Of a DNA stretch of 40,068 nt, positions 1 through 9,039 are shown piece after piece. The stretch covers positions 1 to 40,068 of the forward strand of contig JAIEMI010000042.1 of NCBI GenBank assembly GCA_019752235.1. The letters are read 5' to 3'. Source of the DNA: Rhodospirillaceae bacterium. Lineage in GTDB: Bacteria > Pseudomonadota > Alphaproteobacteria > Rhodospirillales > Rhodospirillaceae. A program made the position numbers and the translations under genes. Under the pieces are notes generated by a model. That model worked only from the letters and a program-made list of their open reading frames with translations, was not told the origin of the DNA and did not search any database. Every line of letters starts with the position of its first letter. Position 1 is the stretch's first letter.

Positions 1-673
1 TCACCATCGCGCCGATGACCCGTGCGGCTGCGGCGATGACCTCCGCCGCGTCGGGGTGTTGCGCCACCGACACGCACGGCACGCCGCGTTTCATAATGGC
101 CGCCTTCTCGCCCGCGATCAGCGCCAGGGTTTCGCCCAGGTATTGCATGTGATCCATGGAGATCGACGACAGCACCGTCACGGCGGGCTTGGCGATGACG
201 TTGGTGGCGTCGAAGCGCCCGCCGAGGCCGGTTTCCAGCAGCACCACATCGGCGGGGATTTGCGCGAAGGCGAGGAAGGCCACGGCGGTCGTCACCTCGA
301 AGAACGTGATCGGCTGCCCGGCGTTGGCCTTCTCGACGTGTTCCAGCATCTGCAGCAACAGCGCCTCGTCGATCAGCGCACCCACCAAGCGGATACGCTC
401 CGCGAAGCGCACCAGATGCGGCGAGGTATAGACATGCACCCGGTAGCCCGCCGCTTCCAGCACCGCGCGCATCATGGCGACGGTGGAGCCTTTGCCGTTG
501 GTGCCGGCCACATGAATGACCGGCGGCAGACGATGATGCGGATTGCCGAGATCGCCCAGCAGGCGATGGGTGCGGCCCAGGGATAAATCAATGAGCTTGG
601 GATAAAGCTGCGTCAGCCGCGCGAGGGCGGCGTCGACTTCATTGTGGATGTCAGTGGAGGGCAGGGCCGTCAT
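1..673 (-). CDS. folC: Folylpolyglutamate synthase / dihydrofolate synthase, 3' end outside window
   Basis: Cytoplasmic ATP-dependent ligase that adds glutamate to dihydropteroate or folates. I translated the minus strand from an ATG at 673. After about 50 residues it reads VAGTNGKGST, the FolC/Mur-ligase P-loop, followed by YTSPHLVRFAERI, the characteristic FolC folate-site segment. Further on come FFEVTTAVAF, LLETGLGGRFDATN and SISMDH, all in family order. About 224 codons are present; the C-terminal half lies beyond position 1, so the gene is cut by the window edge and not broken. It follows accD, as in many Alphaproteobacteria, with a 147-nt gap filled by palindromic repeats. Identification is firm; the start is the only ATG that fits the family N-terminus. 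Confidence 0.93.
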   Translation of the reverse strand, partial: MTALPSTDIHNEVDAALARLTQLYPKLIDLSLGRTHRLLGDLGNPHHRLPPVIHVAGTNGKGSTVAMMRAVLEAAGYRVHVYTSPHLVRFAERIRLVGALIDEALLLQMLEHVEKANAGQPITFFEVTTAVAFLAFAQIPADVVLLETGLGGRFDATNVIAKPAVTVLSSISMDHMQYLGETLALIAGEKAAIMKRGVPCVSVAQHPDAAEVIAAAARVIGAMV

Positions 674-820
674 CACGCTCTCAATGTCATCCTCGGGCTC
701 GACCCGAGGATCCAGGGTGGCGGAGGGATGCTGTATGCAGAGAAGTCGGTGTGCGCCGCAGCGGACATCACCAGGCAACCCTGGGCCCTCGGGTCAAACC
801 CGAGGGCGACGATTGCGTTG
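674..820. repeat. Intergenic palindromic repeat pair between accD and folC
   Basis: Two related inverted repeats sit in this gap. The first has arms CCTCGGG (691-697) and CCCGAGG (703-709) around a 5-nt loop. The second has arms CCCTCGGG (786-793) and CCCGAGGG (799-806). The surrounding bases (GTCATCCTCGGGCTCGACCC) match a dispersed alphaproteobacterial intergenic repeat whose accidental translation reads GSSPRMT. Either hairpin could act as a weak terminator or mRNA stabiliser between accD and folC, but neither has a T-tract. That it is a repeat rests on recalled family knowledge; the palindromes themselves are seen directly. Confidence 0.6.
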
Positions 821-1819
821 TTACTCCGCCGGCGCGCCGTCCGGGTCGTAGTCCATATCGGGCACCGTCGGGTCCGGCGGCACCAGGCGCGACGAGCTTT
901 CGCGTTCGTTGTTCTTGCGGCGGCGCTGGGCCGGCGTGATGTTGACCACGTCGGCGGCGGGGTTGGTATGCAGCAGCAGACCCAGCAACTGCACCAATTT
1001 CGCGCGCAGTTCGTGGCGCGGCACAACCATGTCCACCATGCCGTGCTGCATCAGGTATTCGGAGCGCTGGAAACCTTCCGGCAGTTTCTCGCGGATGGTC
1101 TGTTCGATCACGCGCGCACCGGCGAAGCCGATGATGGCGCCCGGCTCGGCGATGGACACGTCGCCGAGCATGGCGAAGGAGGCGGTGACGCCGCCCGTGG
1201 TCGGGTCGCTGAGCACGGTGATGTAGGGCAGGCCTTTTTCCTTGACCTTGTCGACGGCCACGGTGGTGCGCGCCATCTGCATCAGCGAGAGGATGCCTTC
1301 CTGCATGCGCGCGCCGCCGGATGAGGGGATCACGATCAGCGGCGCTTCCTGCAGCAGCGCCAGTTCGGCGGCGGCGATGATGGCCTCGCCCACGGCGGCG
1401 CCCATGGAGCCGCCCATGAAATCGAATTCGAACGCCGCGACGACGACACCCAGCCCGCCCATGGTGCCGTGGCCCACGACCACCGCATCCTTCAATCCGG
1501 TTTTCGCCTGGGCCTTCTTGAGACGGTCGGCATACTTTTCACGGTCGCGGAATCGCAACGGATCGGCGGTCACCGGCTGCAGCTCGATCTCCTGCCACTT
1601 GCCGTCGTCGAATAGCATCCTCAGGCGGTCGCGCACCGGCATGCGCAGATGGTGGCCGCAGTGGGTGCAGACGCGCAGGTTCTTTTCCAGCTCGCGATGG
1701 AAGACCATCTCATTGCATTTGGAGCATTGCAGCCAAAGATTATCGGGCACTTCCTTGGCGGGCGCGGCGGCGCGCAGGCGCTGAATCTTCGGTCGGACAA
1801 AATTGGTCAACCAGTTCAT
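821..1819 (-). CDS. accD: Acetyl-CoA carboxylase carboxyltransferase subunit beta
   Basis: Beta subunit of the carboxyltransferase that moves CO2 from carboxybiotin to acetyl-CoA, the first step of fatty-acid synthesis; it acts in the cytoplasm with AccA. At 332 aa it has the N-terminal four-cysteine zinc ribbon of the family (C32, C35, C51, C54). The crotonase-fold core follows, with [19 protein letters not shown] and [12 protein letters not shown], then [16 protein letters not shown] and [11 protein letters not shown]. Length and order are normal. A GAGGA ribosome site lies about 8 nt before the ATG. It follows trpA with a 53-nt gap and precedes folC, a common alphaproteobacterial arrangement. 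The C-terminus is a charged tail that varies between species. Confidence 0.97.
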   Translation of the reverse strand: MNWLTNFVRPKIQRLRAAAPAKEVPDNLWLQCSKCNEMVFHRELEKNLRVCTHCGHHLRMPVRDRLRMLFDDGKWQEIELQPVTADPLRFRDREKYADRLKKAQAKTGLKDAVVVGHGTMGGLGVVVAAFEFDFMGGSMGAAVGEAIIAAAELALLQEAPLIVIPSSGGARMQEGILSLMQMARTTVAVDKVKEKGLPYITVLSDPTTGGVTASFAMLGDVSIAEPGAIIGFAGARVIEQTIREKLPEGFQRSEYLMQHGMVDMVVPRHELRAKLVQLLGLLLHTNPAADVVNITPAQRRRKNNERESSSRLVPPDPTVPDMDYDPDGAPAE

Positions 1820-1872
1820 GGTCTCGTCCTCACAAATGCGTCCCTAAAGTGTAACAGAACCCGCGGGCTGCG

Positions 1873-2730
1873 TTAAGGCCAAGTGCCGTGCACGCCGGTG
1901 GCGAGGGATTTGACGAATTCCAGCACTTTCACCGCCAGGCCCTTCTCCACCGTGCCGTCGGGCTTCACGCCCTGGGCGATGACATCGACGATGGCCGAGC
2001 CCACCACCGCGGCGTCGGCGTGCTTGCCGATGGCGTAGGCCTGCTGCGGCGTCCGGATGCCGAAGCCCACCGCGATCGGCAGCGTGGTGTGTCTGCGCAG
2101 GCGCGCGGTGGCCGCTTTCACGGCGTCTTCGCTGGCCGAGGCCGTGCCGGTGATGCCGGTGATCGCGACGTAGTACACAAAGCCCGAAGCCTTGCCGAGA
2201 ATCGTTGGCAGGCGCGCGTCGCTGGAGGTCGGCGCCGACAGGAATATCATGTGAATGTCGTTGGCGCGCAAATGCACGTGCAGCTCTTCGGATTCTTCCG
2301 GCGGCAGATCGACGACGATCACACCATCGACACCGGCTTTCGCGGCGGCTTCGGCGAATTCCTGGTCGCCGTAGTGATAGATCGGGTTGTAGTAGCCCAT
2401 GAGGATGATGGGCGTATCTATTTCGTCGCGGCGGAACTCGCGCACGGCTTCCAGCACGTCGTCTATCTTGGTGCCGTGTTTGAGCGCGCGCTGGCCCGAG
2501 AGCTGAATGGCCGGGCCGTCGGCGGCGGGATCGGAGAACGGAATACCGATCTCGATCAGGTCCGCGCCCGCGGCCGGCAGGCCCTCCAGGATGTCCATGA
2601 ACACGCCGGGCGTCGGATCGTTGGCGGTGATGAACGTGACGAGGCCGGGGCGTTTGTGCTTGGCCAGCAGTTCGAAGCGCGCGGCGATACGGTTGCCGGT
2701 ATTTTCGGGGTTCAATTTGGGGACACTCAT
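1873..2730 (-). CDS. trpA: Tryptophan synthase alpha chain
   Basis: Cleaves indole-3-glycerol phosphate to indole and glyceraldehyde 3-phosphate, passing indole to TrpB through the alpha2beta2 complex. The 285-aa product starts [10 protein letters not shown]. An in-frame extension 19 codons upstream lies inside trpB and is rejected, because this ATG overlaps the trpB TGA as ATGA, the usual translational-coupling junction. The two catalytic acids are seen: E60 in [10 protein letters not shown] and D71 in DPAADGP. Later TIM-barrel phosphate-binding segments are visible ([26 protein letters not shown]). The protein has a normal length and no odd features. Confidence 0.96.
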   Translation of the reverse strand: MSVPKLNPENTGNRIAARFELLAKHKRPGLVTFITANDPTPGVFMDILEGLPAAGADLIEIGIPFSDPAADGPAIQLSGQRALKHGTKIDDVLEAVREFRRDEIDTPIILMGYYNPIYHYGDQEFAEAAAKAGVDGVIVVDLPPEESEELHVHLRANDIHMIFLSAPTSSDARLPTILGKASGFVYYVAITGITGTASASEDAVKAATARLRRHTTLPIAVGFGIRTPQQAYAIGKHADAAVVGSAIVDVIAQGVKPDGTVEKGLAVKVLEFVKSLATGVHGTWP

Positions 2731-3962
2731 AACTTTGTTCCAAGCGCCTCGGCGACGGTGAACACGTCCTTGTCGCCGCGGCCGCACATGTTCATGACCA
2801 TGAGATGGTCTTTCGGCAGCGTCGGCGCGGCGCGCATGACGTAAGCCAGGGCGTGCGCGGGCTCCAGCGCCGGCAGGATACCTTCAAGCTTCGAGCACAG
2901 CTGGAACGCCTCCAGCGCTTCCTTGTCCGTGGCCGAGACGTAAGTGATGCGGCCCTGGAAATGCAGCCATGCATGTTCGGGTCCGATGCCTGGATAATCG
3001 AGCCCGGCGGAAATCGAATGCGCGTCTTTGATCTGCCCGCCCTCGTCCTGCAGCAAGTATGTGCGGTTGCCGTGGAGCACGCCGGGTGAACCGCCGGCGA
3101 TCGAGGCCGCGTGTTCGCCGCTGTGGATGCCATGGCCCGCCGCCTCGACGCCGAACATCTTCACGTCGCCATCGTCGAGGAACGGGAAAAACAAACCGAT
3201 GGCGTTGGAACCGCCGCCCACCGCCGCGACAAGACTGTCGGGCAGACGGCCTTCGGCGTCCTGCAACTGCGTGCGCACTTCTTCGCCGATGACCGACTGA
3301 AAATCGCGCACCATGGTCGGGTACGGGTGCGGACCGGCGGCCGTGCCAATGAGGTAATAGGTGTCGTCGACGTTGGCGACCCAGTCGCGCAACGCCTCGT
3401 TCATGGCGTCCTTCAAGGTTGCCGTGCCCTTATCGACGCCGCGCACTTCCGCGCCCAGCATGCGCATGCGGAACACATTGGGTTTCTGGCGCTCGATATC
3501 CTTGGCGCCCATGTAGATCACGCACTTGAGGCCGAAGCGCGCGCATACGGTCGCCGTCGCCACGCCATGCTGGCCCGCGCCGGTCTCGGCGATGATGCGC
3601 GTCTTGCCCATGCGCATGGCCACCAGAATCTGGCCCAGGCAGTTGTTGATCTTGTGCGAACCGGTGTGGTTCAGCTCGTCGCGCTTGAAATAGAGCTTCG
3701 CGCCGCCGAAGTGCTGGGTCAGGCGCTCGGCGAAATACAGCGCGCTGGGGCGCCCGGCATAATGGGTGCTGAGGTGCTTCAGTTCGGCGGCGAATTTCGG
3801 GTCGGCCTGGCAGGCCGCGTACGCCTTTTCGACTTCCAGGATCAGCGGCATCAGCGTCTCGGCCACGTAGCGCCCGCCGAAAATGCCGAAGTGGCCGTTC
3901 TCGTCGGCCCCGCCGCGATAGGTATTGAGGGTCTCAGCGCCTGCCATGTACCGGTCCACCAT
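2727..3962 (-). CDS. trpB: Tryptophan synthase beta chain
   Basis: PLP enzyme that condenses indole with serine to make tryptophan. The 411-aa protein carries the family start ([18 protein letters not shown]), the PLP lysine K104 within [10 protein letters not shown], and the phosphate-binding loop [11 protein letters not shown]. It also has GVEAAGHG and the C-terminal MCGRGDKD segment. An alternative start is M6 (MAGAETL); neither ATG has a strong ribosome site, so the exact N-terminus is uncertain by five residues. It sits 70 nt downstream of trpF and overlaps trpA by 4 nt, giving a trpF-trpB-trpA order. Confidence 0.96.
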   Translation of the reverse strand: MVDRYMAGAETLNTYRGGADENGHFGIFGGRYVAETLMPLILEVEKAYAACQADPKFAAELKHLSTHYAGRPSALYFAERLTQHFGGAKLYFKRDELNHTGSHKINNCLGQILVAMRMGKTRIIAETGAGQHGVATATVCARFGLKCVIYMGAKDIERQKPNVFRMRMLGAEVRGVDKGTATLKDAMNEALRDWVANVDDTYYLIGTAAGPHPYPTMVRDFQSVIGEEVRTQLQDAEGRLPDSLVAAVGGGSNAIGLFFPFLDDGDVKMFGVEAAGHGIHSGEHAASIAGGSPGVLHGNRTYLLQDEGGQIKDAHSISAGLDYPGIGPEHAWLHFQGRITYVSATDKEALEAFQLCSKLEGILPALEPAHALAYVMRAAPTLPKDHLMVMNMCGRGDKDVFTVAEALGTKL

Positions 3963-4032
3963 TTATAGATGGCGTCTTATACCCCACCGTAAGCCGTTGT
4001 CTAAACGTGAAAATCAGCGTTTTGCCAAGGGC

Positions 4033-4692
4033 TTAGGCCTTGCCCCGCGCCCCGGCCGCCGCCGCGGCCTTCAAGAACGCGCGGATACGCCCCGGGCTTT
4101 TGACGCCGGGCTTGGTTTCCACGCCCGAGGACACATCGACGGCCCGTGCGCCGGAGGCCTTGATGGCGGCGCCGACGTTAGCGCGCACCAGCCCGCCCGC
4201 CAGCATCCACGGCGTCTTGCCGGTATAGGATTTCAGGATCGCCCAGTCGAAGGCGACGGCGTTGCCGCCGGGACGCGTCGCGCCCCGGGGCGGCTTGGCG
4301 TCGAACAGCAGCCAGTCGGCGTGGTTCTCATAGGCCTGGGCAGCCATGACGTCGCGCGCGGTCTCGACACCCACGGCCTTCATCACCGGCAAGCCCGTCA
4401 GCAGGCGCACCGCGTCGACGCGCGCGGGGGTTTCCTTGCCGTGCAGTTGGATCATGTCGAGCTGCACATGGGCGAGCACGGTTTTCAGCTCGGCATCGGT
4501 CGGATCGACGAACAGGCCGACGGCTTTGACCTCGCGCGTCACCAGCGCCGCCAACGCCGCCGCCTGCTCAAGCGTGACAAAACGCGGCGAGCGGCGAAAA
4601 AAATTAAGGCCGATAAAAGCCGCGCCCGCGTCCATAGCCGCTGTCAGGCCGCGTTCGTCGGTGATGCCGCAGATTTTGACTGATGTCGTCAT
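4033..4692 (-). CDS. trpF: Phosphoribosylanthranilate isomerase
   Basis: Amadori isomerase converting N-(5'-phosphoribosyl)anthranilate to CdRP in tryptophan synthesis. About 219 aa. The N-terminus VKICGIT holds the catalytic cysteine; GLFVDP, IQLHGKE, LFDA and LAGGL follow in barrel order, and the catalytic aspartate lies in AVDVSSGVE near the C-terminus. The ATG at 4692 overlaps the last base of the pyrF TGA (TGATG). A GTG one codon upstream (4695) is equally possible and would give 220 aa. The gene is coupled to pyrF upstream and followed by trpB. Confidence 0.94.
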   Translation of the reverse strand: MTTSVKICGITDERGLTAAMDAGAAFIGLNFFRRSPRFVTLEQAAALAALVTREVKAVGLFVDPTDAELKTVLAHVQLDMIQLHGKETPARVDAVRLLTGLPVMKAVGVETARDVMAAQAYENHADWLLFDAKPPRGATRPGGNAVAFDWAILKSYTGKTPWMLAGGLVRANVGAAIKASGARAVDVSSGVETKPGVKSPGRIRAFLKAAAAAGARGKA

Positions 4693-5432
4693 CACGCCGC
4701 GGGATTCAATTCCAGGGCGATGCGCGCAGCGGCGACCGCAGGATCTTGCGCGCCGGTAATGGGGCGTCCGATGACGAGATAACTGGCGCCCGCCGCGACG
4801 GCTTCCTGCGGCGTCATGATGCGCTTTTGATCATTCGCATCCGCCCACGTGGGGCGCACGCCCGGCGTGATCAGCTTGAAATCCGGACCTAAGTCGCGGC
4901 GCAGCATCTCGGCTTCCAGCGGGCTGCACACCACGCCGTCCAGGCCCGAGAGCTTGGCCAGTTCCGCCAACCGGCGCACCTGATCGGCGACACCGCCCGA
5001 CACGCCGGTTTCCAACAGGTCGTTCTGATCGAAGCTGGTGAGCACGGTCACGCCCAGCAGCAAGGGCCGCGGCACGATCAATTCATGGGCGACATCGGTC
5101 GCGGCTTTACACGCCGCTTCCATCATGGCGCGCCCGCCCGCGCACATCAGCGTCATCATGAACGGCTTCACCTGCGCCGCCGCCGCGCGCACCGCACCCG
5201 CGACGGTGTTCGGGATGTCGTGAAACTTGAGATCGAGGAATAGCGGCAGGTCGGAGGCCTTCTGCACCTGTTGCGCACCCTTGGGGCCGTTGGCGCTGAA
5301 AAATTCCAGGCCGAGCTTCAAACCGCCGGCCGCATCGGCCACCTGCGCGGCCATGGCGGTGGCTTTGCCGATGTCGGGCGTATCGACGGCGACGAAAACC
5401 GGATTGCGGAGCGCTTGGGCAGGGGCGGTCAT
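4692..5432 (-). CDS. pyrF: Orotidine 5'-phosphate decarboxylase
   Basis: Decarboxylates OMP to UMP, the last step of de novo pyrimidine synthesis. The 246-aa protein has the active-site signature LDLKFHDIPNTV, giving D67, K69 and D72 of the D-x-K-x4-D type catalytic array, and begins with the barrel strand PVFVAVDT. The C-terminal phosphate-gripper region reads TPGVRPTWADANDQKR and ends VIGRPIT. It starts 4 nt after the lapA stop and runs into trpF with a 1-nt overlap, so lapA-pyrF-trpF-trpB-trpA look co-transcribed. Pairing of pyrF with trpF is common in Alphaproteobacteria. Confidence 0.96.
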   Translation of the reverse strand: MTAPAQALRNPVFVAVDTPDIGKATAMAAQVADAAGGLKLGLEFFSANGPKGAQQVQKASDLPLFLDLKFHDIPNTVAGAVRAAAAQVKPFMMTLMCAGGRAMMEAACKAATDVAHELIVPRPLLLGVTVLTSFDQNDLLETGVSGGVADQVRRLAELAKLSGLDGVVCSPLEAEMLRRDLGPDFKLITPGVRPTWADANDQKRIMTPQEAVAAGASYLVIGRPITGAQDPAVAAARIALELNPAA

Positions 5433-5436
5433 TGAT

Positions 5437-5730
5437 TTACTTCGTCTGATTGACGGTCATTTGGTGTCGCGCGAGGCTGTGTTCCATATCGCGCACCTGA
5501 CGGCGCAGGCGGCGCAGCTCGCGGCGCTTGGCGCTGCCCACCAGCCACAGGCCGACGGCGCCGGCGATGAAGCCCAGCAGCACCGCCAGCAGGATCACGG
5601 CATAGAGCGACAGCGCCAACTGATACGGGAATGGCCACAGCTCCACCGTCACCGCCTGCCGGTTGGAGACGGCGAACAGGATGACCAGCAGCGCCACGAG
5701 GGCGCCAATGACGGTGTTGAGGTATTTCAC
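5437..5730 (-). CDS. LapA-domain (DUF1049) small inner-membrane protein
   Basis: A 97-aa protein with two membrane segments (about residues 4-22 and 40-66). SNRQAVTVELWPFPYQL, typical of the LapA/DUF1049 family, lies between them. A strongly basic, probably coiled-coil tail (SAKRRELRRLRRQVRD) follows on the cytoplasmic side. In E. coli, LapA works with LapB in control of lipopolysaccharide assembly, but small alphaproteobacterial relatives are mostly uncharacterised, so the role is inferred. It lies between ihfB and pyrF, as in other Alphaproteobacteria, with the downstream gene 4 nt away. Confidence 0.85.
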   Translation of the reverse strand: MKYLNTVIGALVALLVILFAVSNRQAVTVELWPFPYQLALSLYAVILLAVLLGFIAGAVGLWLVGSAKRRELRRLRRQVRDMEHSLARHQMTVNQTK

Positions 5731-5777
5731 GAAACTAGAGGATCAAACCGGGACGTTCAGGGCAAGCCCGGAGAACG

Positions 5778-6056
5778 TCACACGTTCAGCATGTCGCGGA
5801 GCTGCTTACCCGTCTTGAAGTAGGGCACGGCCTTCTCCGACACCGATACCGACGCGCCGGTGCGGGGGTTGCGGCCGACGCGGGAGTCGCGATGTTTGAC
5901 CGAGAACGCGCCGAAACCGCGCAGTTCGACGCGGTCGCCGCGGCCCAAGGCCTTTGAGATTTCTTCGAAAATCGAGGTAACGATACGCTCGACGTCGCGC
6001 TGGTACAGATGCGGATTGCGCGCGGCGATATGGGCGATCAGCTCCGACTTTGTCAT
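5778..6056 (-). CDS. ihfB: Integration host factor subunit beta
   Basis: DNA-bending histone-like protein, half of the IHF heterodimer. It is 92 aa, the usual length. It starts [10 protein letters not shown], has the conserved turn [10 protein letters not shown], and carries the beta-arm tip GRNPRTG with the intercalating proline P64. [17 protein letters not shown] ends the protein, matching IHF beta better than HU or IHF alpha. A ribosome site AAGGAA precedes the ATG by 7 nt. It is downstream of the rpsA terminator and so likely has its own promoter in 6057-6300. In many relatives sppA lies between rpsA and ihfB; here it is absent. Confidence 0.94.
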   Translation of the reverse strand: MTKSELIAHIAARNPHLYQRDVERIVTSIFEEISKALGRGDRVELRGFGAFSVKHRDSRVGRNPRTGASVSVSEKAVPYFKTGKQLRDMLNV

Positions 6057-6305
6057 CTGAAGTTCCTTGCCCCGGTTCGCGTGCGGGCCCCCAAAATGCG
6101 GCGTTCAACCGGCGAGGCGCCTTTGACCGGCAAAAGGATGGGCATTGCGCCGTCCGAAGTCAAGGACAACTCAAAGGTAAGTCACTCAAAAGACAGACTT
6201 TTTGGGCGTTCACCCACCCCGCGCCGCCTATTTAATAAGTGGGCGGCCAACATCCGGAACCGGGCAAAAATGGCGGAAAACCGCCACTTTTGCGCACACG
6301 GTAAC
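6057..6305. other. Gap upstream of ihfB, no gene seen
   Basis: Together with the rpsA terminator this makes a gap of 324 nt between ihfB and rpsA. It should contain the ihfB promoter, since the terminator upstream separates ihfB from rpsA. An AT-rich patch (TATTTAATAAG, about 6229-6239) is the only -10-like stretch I see, and I find no -35 at proper spacing. No coding potential or RNA gene is supported. Confidence 0.5.
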
Positions 6306-6340
6306 AAAAAACGCCCGCCGGGATGGTCCCAACGGGCGTT
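6306..6340 (-). terminator. Rho-independent terminator of rpsA
   Basis: On the minus strand an 8-bp stem AACGCCCG / CGGGCGTT (6340-6333 with 6317-6310) encloses a smaller GGGA/TCCC stem and is followed by six T residues (6311-6306). It lies about 40 nt after the rpsA stop, in the right orientation. This is a classical intrinsic terminator. Confidence 0.88.
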
Positions 6341-6380
6341 AATCTGCGTTTTTGGAAGTCCTTGAAAGACTTGCGAGGTT

Positions 6381-8090
6381 TTAGACCTCGTCGTCGCCTT
6401 TTTTGGCTTTGGCTTTGATCGCCGCGCCCAGGATATCGCCCAGGGAGGCGCCGGAGTCGGCGGAGCCGAATTCGGCCATGGCCTGCTTCTCTTCTTCGAC
6501 TTCGCGCTGCTTGATGGACAGCGTGAGCTTGTGGGTCTTGGCGTCGATCATGATGATCCGCGCGTCGACTTTTTCACCCACGGCGAAGCGGTCGGGACGC
6601 TGTTCGGAACGTTCCTTGGCCAGTTCGTTGCGCTTGATGAAGCCCTGCAGGTTGTCGTTGACCGACACTTCGATGCCGTTCTCCTGCACCGCTTTCACGA
6701 CGCACGTGACAACCTGACCCTTCTTGAGGTCGCCGGCGGCAGCCGCATAGGGGTCTTCACCCAGCTGCTTGATGCCGAGCGAGACGCGCTCCTTCTCGAC
6801 GTCCACATCCAGAACCTTCGCCTTGACCATCTGGCCGCGCGTGAAGTTCTTCAGGGCCGCTTCGCCGTCGCCGTCGTAGGAGATGTCGGACAAGTGCACC
6901 ATGCCGTCGATTTCGCCGTCGAGGCCGACGAACAGACCGAACTCGGTGATGTTCTTGATCTCGCCTTCCACCTGCGTGCCGACCGGGAAGCGGTCCTTGA
7001 AGGTGGTCCAGGGGTTGCTGAGGCACTGCTTGAGGCCCAGCGAGATGCGGCGCTTCTCCTGGTCCACGTCCAGCACCATCACTTCCACTTCCTGCGAGGT
7101 GGAGACGATCTTGCCGGGGTGGATGTTCTTCTTGGTCCAGCTCATTTCCGAGACGTGCACCAGACCTTCGACACCGGGTTCCAGCTCCACGAAGGCGCCG
7201 TAGTCGGTGATGTTGGTGACGCGGCCGGTGAACTTGGTGCCAACCGGGTACTTGGCGGCGACGCCTTCCCACGGATCGGCTTCAAGCTGTTTCATGCCGA
7301 GCGAGATGCGCTGGGTTTCGGCGTTGAAGCGGATGACCTGCACTTTGAGCTGCTGGCCGACCGACAAGGCTTCGGACGGGTGATTCACGCGTTTCCACGA
7401 GATATCCGTGACGTGCAGCAGACCATCGACGCCGCCGAGATCGACGAACGCGCCGTAGTCGGTGATGTTCTTCACGACGCCGTCGAGCACCTGACCTTCT
7501 TTCAGGTCTTCCATCAGCTTGGAGCGTTCGTGCGCGCGGGTTTCTTCCATCACGGCGCGGCGCGAGACAACGATGTTGCCGCGGGCGCGATCCATTTTCA
7601 GAATCTGGAACTGCTGCGGGCCGCCCATCAGCGGGGTGATGTCGCGCACGGGACGGATATCGACCTGCGAACCGGGCAGGAAGGCCACGGCGCCGTTGAG
7701 ATCGACCGTGAAGCCGCCTTTAACGCGGCCGAAGATGATGCCTTCGACGCGGGTGTTCTTGGTGTGCTGTTCTTCGAGGACGTTCCAGGCTTCTTCGCGG
7801 CGCGCTTTGTCGCGCGAGAGGATGATGAGGCCGTCGCGGTCTTCGTAGCGTTCGACGAACACATCGATGCGGTCGCCGGACTTCAGTTCGGCTTCCTTGC
7901 CGCCGCGGGCGAATTCTTTGAGAGCAATACGGCCTTCGGATTTGAGGCCGACGTCGATCAGGACGAAGTCGTCATCCATGCGCACGATCGTACCCTTGAT
8001 CACGCTGCCTTCGATGCCTTGACGCTCGCTGAATGATTCTTCGAGCAGGGCGGCGAAATCTTCCTTCACCGCCAGATTGGATTGAGCCAT
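6381..8090 (-). CDS. rpsA: 30S ribosomal protein S1
   Basis: Largest ribosomal protein, binding mRNA and assisting initiation. About 569 aa with six consecutive S1/OB-fold repeats, each seen as a G-x-V...YGAFV-or-similar...GLVHVS unit (for example NITDYGAFVDLGGVDGLLHV, NITDYGAFVELEPGVEGLVH, NITEFGLFVGLDGEIDGMVH). The N-terminus MAQSNLAVKEDFAALLEES is typical of Alphaproteobacteria. An ATG 11 codons upstream is rejected: the chosen ATG has an AAAGGAC ribosome site at suitable spacing and the family begins here. The acidic/Lys tail ends AKAKKGDDEV. It lies downstream of cmk, the conserved pairing, and has its own terminator. Confidence 0.97.
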   Translation of the reverse strand: MAQSNLAVKEDFAALLEESFSERQGIEGSVIKGTIVRMDDDFVLIDVGLKSEGRIALKEFARGGKEAELKSGDRIDVFVERYEDRDGLIILSRDKARREEAWNVLEEQHTKNTRVEGIIFGRVKGGFTVDLNGAVAFLPGSQVDIRPVRDITPLMGGPQQFQILKMDRARGNIVVSRRAVMEETRAHERSKLMEDLKEGQVLDGVVKNITDYGAFVDLGGVDGLLHVTDISWKRVNHPSEALSVGQQLKVQVIRFNAETQRISLGMKQLEADPWEGVAAKYPVGTKFTGRVTNITDYGAFVELEPGVEGLVHVSEMSWTKKNIHPGKIVSTSQEVEVMVLDVDQEKRRISLGLKQCLSNPWTTFKDRFPVGTQVEGEIKNITEFGLFVGLDGEIDGMVHLSDISYDGDGEAALKNFTRGQMVKAKVLDVDVEKERVSLGIKQLGEDPYAAAAGDLKKGQVVTCVVKAVQENGIEVSVNDNLQGFIKRNELAKERSEQRPDRFAVGEKVDARIIMIDAKTHKLTLSIKQREVEEEKQAMAEFGSADSGASLGDILGAAIKAKAKKGDDEV

Positions 8091-8212
8091 GCGAAAAATA
8101 GTCCTTTCGGTTTTTTGATCCATGCCGCCGGTTGGGTCCGACAGTCTTGAACGTGAGACGGGACCGGACGATTCCGGTTTGCCGCATCGGCAGTACGCTT
8201 TTCTTTAGCGTT

Positions 8213-8270
8213 TTGACTTGGAGCGTTTTCAGGCGAAGTGGATACCGGTTCGCCGACCGAAAACGCGACC
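8213..8270. repeat. Dispersed palindromic repeat between cmk and rpsA
   Basis: Nested inverted repeat: outer arms GCGTTTTC (8223-8230) and GAAAACGC (8259-8266), inner arms GGCGAA (8232-8237) and TTCGCC (8249-8254), with GTGGATACCGG at the centre. This resembles the widespread alphaproteobacterial intergenic element containing GCGAAGTGGATACCGGTTCGC. It ends within 10 nt of the cmk stop and could also serve as a processing or termination hairpin for cmk. Repeat-family assignment is from memory; the palindrome is directly seen. Confidence 0.65.
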
Positions 8271-8273
8271 AAA

Positions 8274-8906
8274 TTAGATGTGTCGTTCGACGTGCGCCTT
8301 CGCCGTGGCGAAGACCTCATCGGCGTTCATTTTGGAGGTATCGAGGATGAACGCATCGTCGGCCGGTTTCAGAGGTGCGACGCTGCGATCTTTGTCGCGG
8401 GCATCGCGGGCTTCCATGTCGGCACGAACGCGGCTTTCTATAATGTTTTCGCCCTTTTCCCGCAACTCTTTAACCCGGCGAATCACGCGGGTTTCGAGGT
8501 CGGCCTCGATAAAGAATTTCACTGTGGCATTGGGGCAAACCACGGTGCCGATGTCGCGCCCGTCGAGCACCGCGCCCACGGCCCCGCCCGGCGGGTTCAG
8601 AGCGAAATTCCGTTGAAAATCAAGGAGCGCGGCCCGCACGGCCGGGATGAACGCGACTTGGGAGGCCGCGACGCCGGCCGCTTCCGTGCGCAAATCCGCA
8701 GGCGAAAACTGTGTGAGATCAAGGGTCTTGGCGGCTTTGACCGCATCGGCCTCAGCGGCTGGATCGCCCCCCGCCCGTAAGGCCGCGACCCCAGTCGCCC
8801 GGTACAGGGAGCCGGTATCCAGGTACGCAAGATGGAAGGCTTCGGCCAGACGCCGGGCCAAGGTGCCCTTGCCCGATGCGGCGGGGCCGTCGATGGCGAT
8901 GATCAT
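8274..8906 (-). CDS. cmk: Cytidylate kinase
   Basis: Phosphorylates CMP and dCMP with ATP, supplying CDP and dCDP. The 210-aa protein starts MIIAIDGPAASGKGT, with the P-loop at residues 7-15, then YLDTGSLYRA and GRDIGTVVCPNATVKFF, the CMP-binding and lid regions of the family. Longer in-frame starts upstream run through a repeat-rich intergenic stretch and are rejected. The aroA-cmk-rpsA order is conserved in many proteobacteria and all three are on the minus strand here. Confidence 0.95.
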   Translation of the reverse strand: MIIAIDGPAASGKGTLARRLAEAFHLAYLDTGSLYRATGVAALRAGGDPAAEADAVKAAKTLDLTQFSPADLRTEAAGVAASQVAFIPAVRAALLDFQRNFALNPPGGAVGAVLDGRDIGTVVCPNATVKFFIEADLETRVIRRVKELREKGENIIESRVRADMEARDARDKDRSVAPLKPADDAFILDTSKMNADEVFATAKAHVERHI

Positions 8907-8922
8907 GACCAATACACCACGC

Positions 8923-9030
8923 TCTCCACCTCCCCCTCGTGGGGAGGCCGGCGCGTGAAACGCGCCGGGTGGGGGGCTGTTGGAAACACCCCCACCCCAA
9001 CCCCTCCCCACAGGCGGGAGGGGCTATGGT
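8923..9030. repeat. Composite hairpin repeat between aroA and cmk
   Basis: Three stem-loops lie in tandem: CCTCCCC/GGGGAGG (8929-8935 with 8941-8947), GGCGCG/CGCGCC (8950-8955 with 8961-8966) and CCCCTCCC/GGGAGGGG (9001-9008 with 9016-9023). C- and G-tracts join them. The pattern of a CTCCCC hairpin followed by a GGCGCGTGAAACGCGCC hairpin is a familiar alphaproteobacterial intergenic mosaic repeat. It fills most of the aroA-cmk gap and is not coding. It may have inserted between aroA and cmk; effects on their co-transcription are unknown. Confidence 0.65.
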
Positions 9031-9039
9031 GACCAAGCA

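Noticed and set aside
56-586. Plus-strand frame at the window start
   Set aside because: The minus strand here encodes FolC with the GTNGKGS P-loop; the plus frame is a His/Arg-rich shadow.
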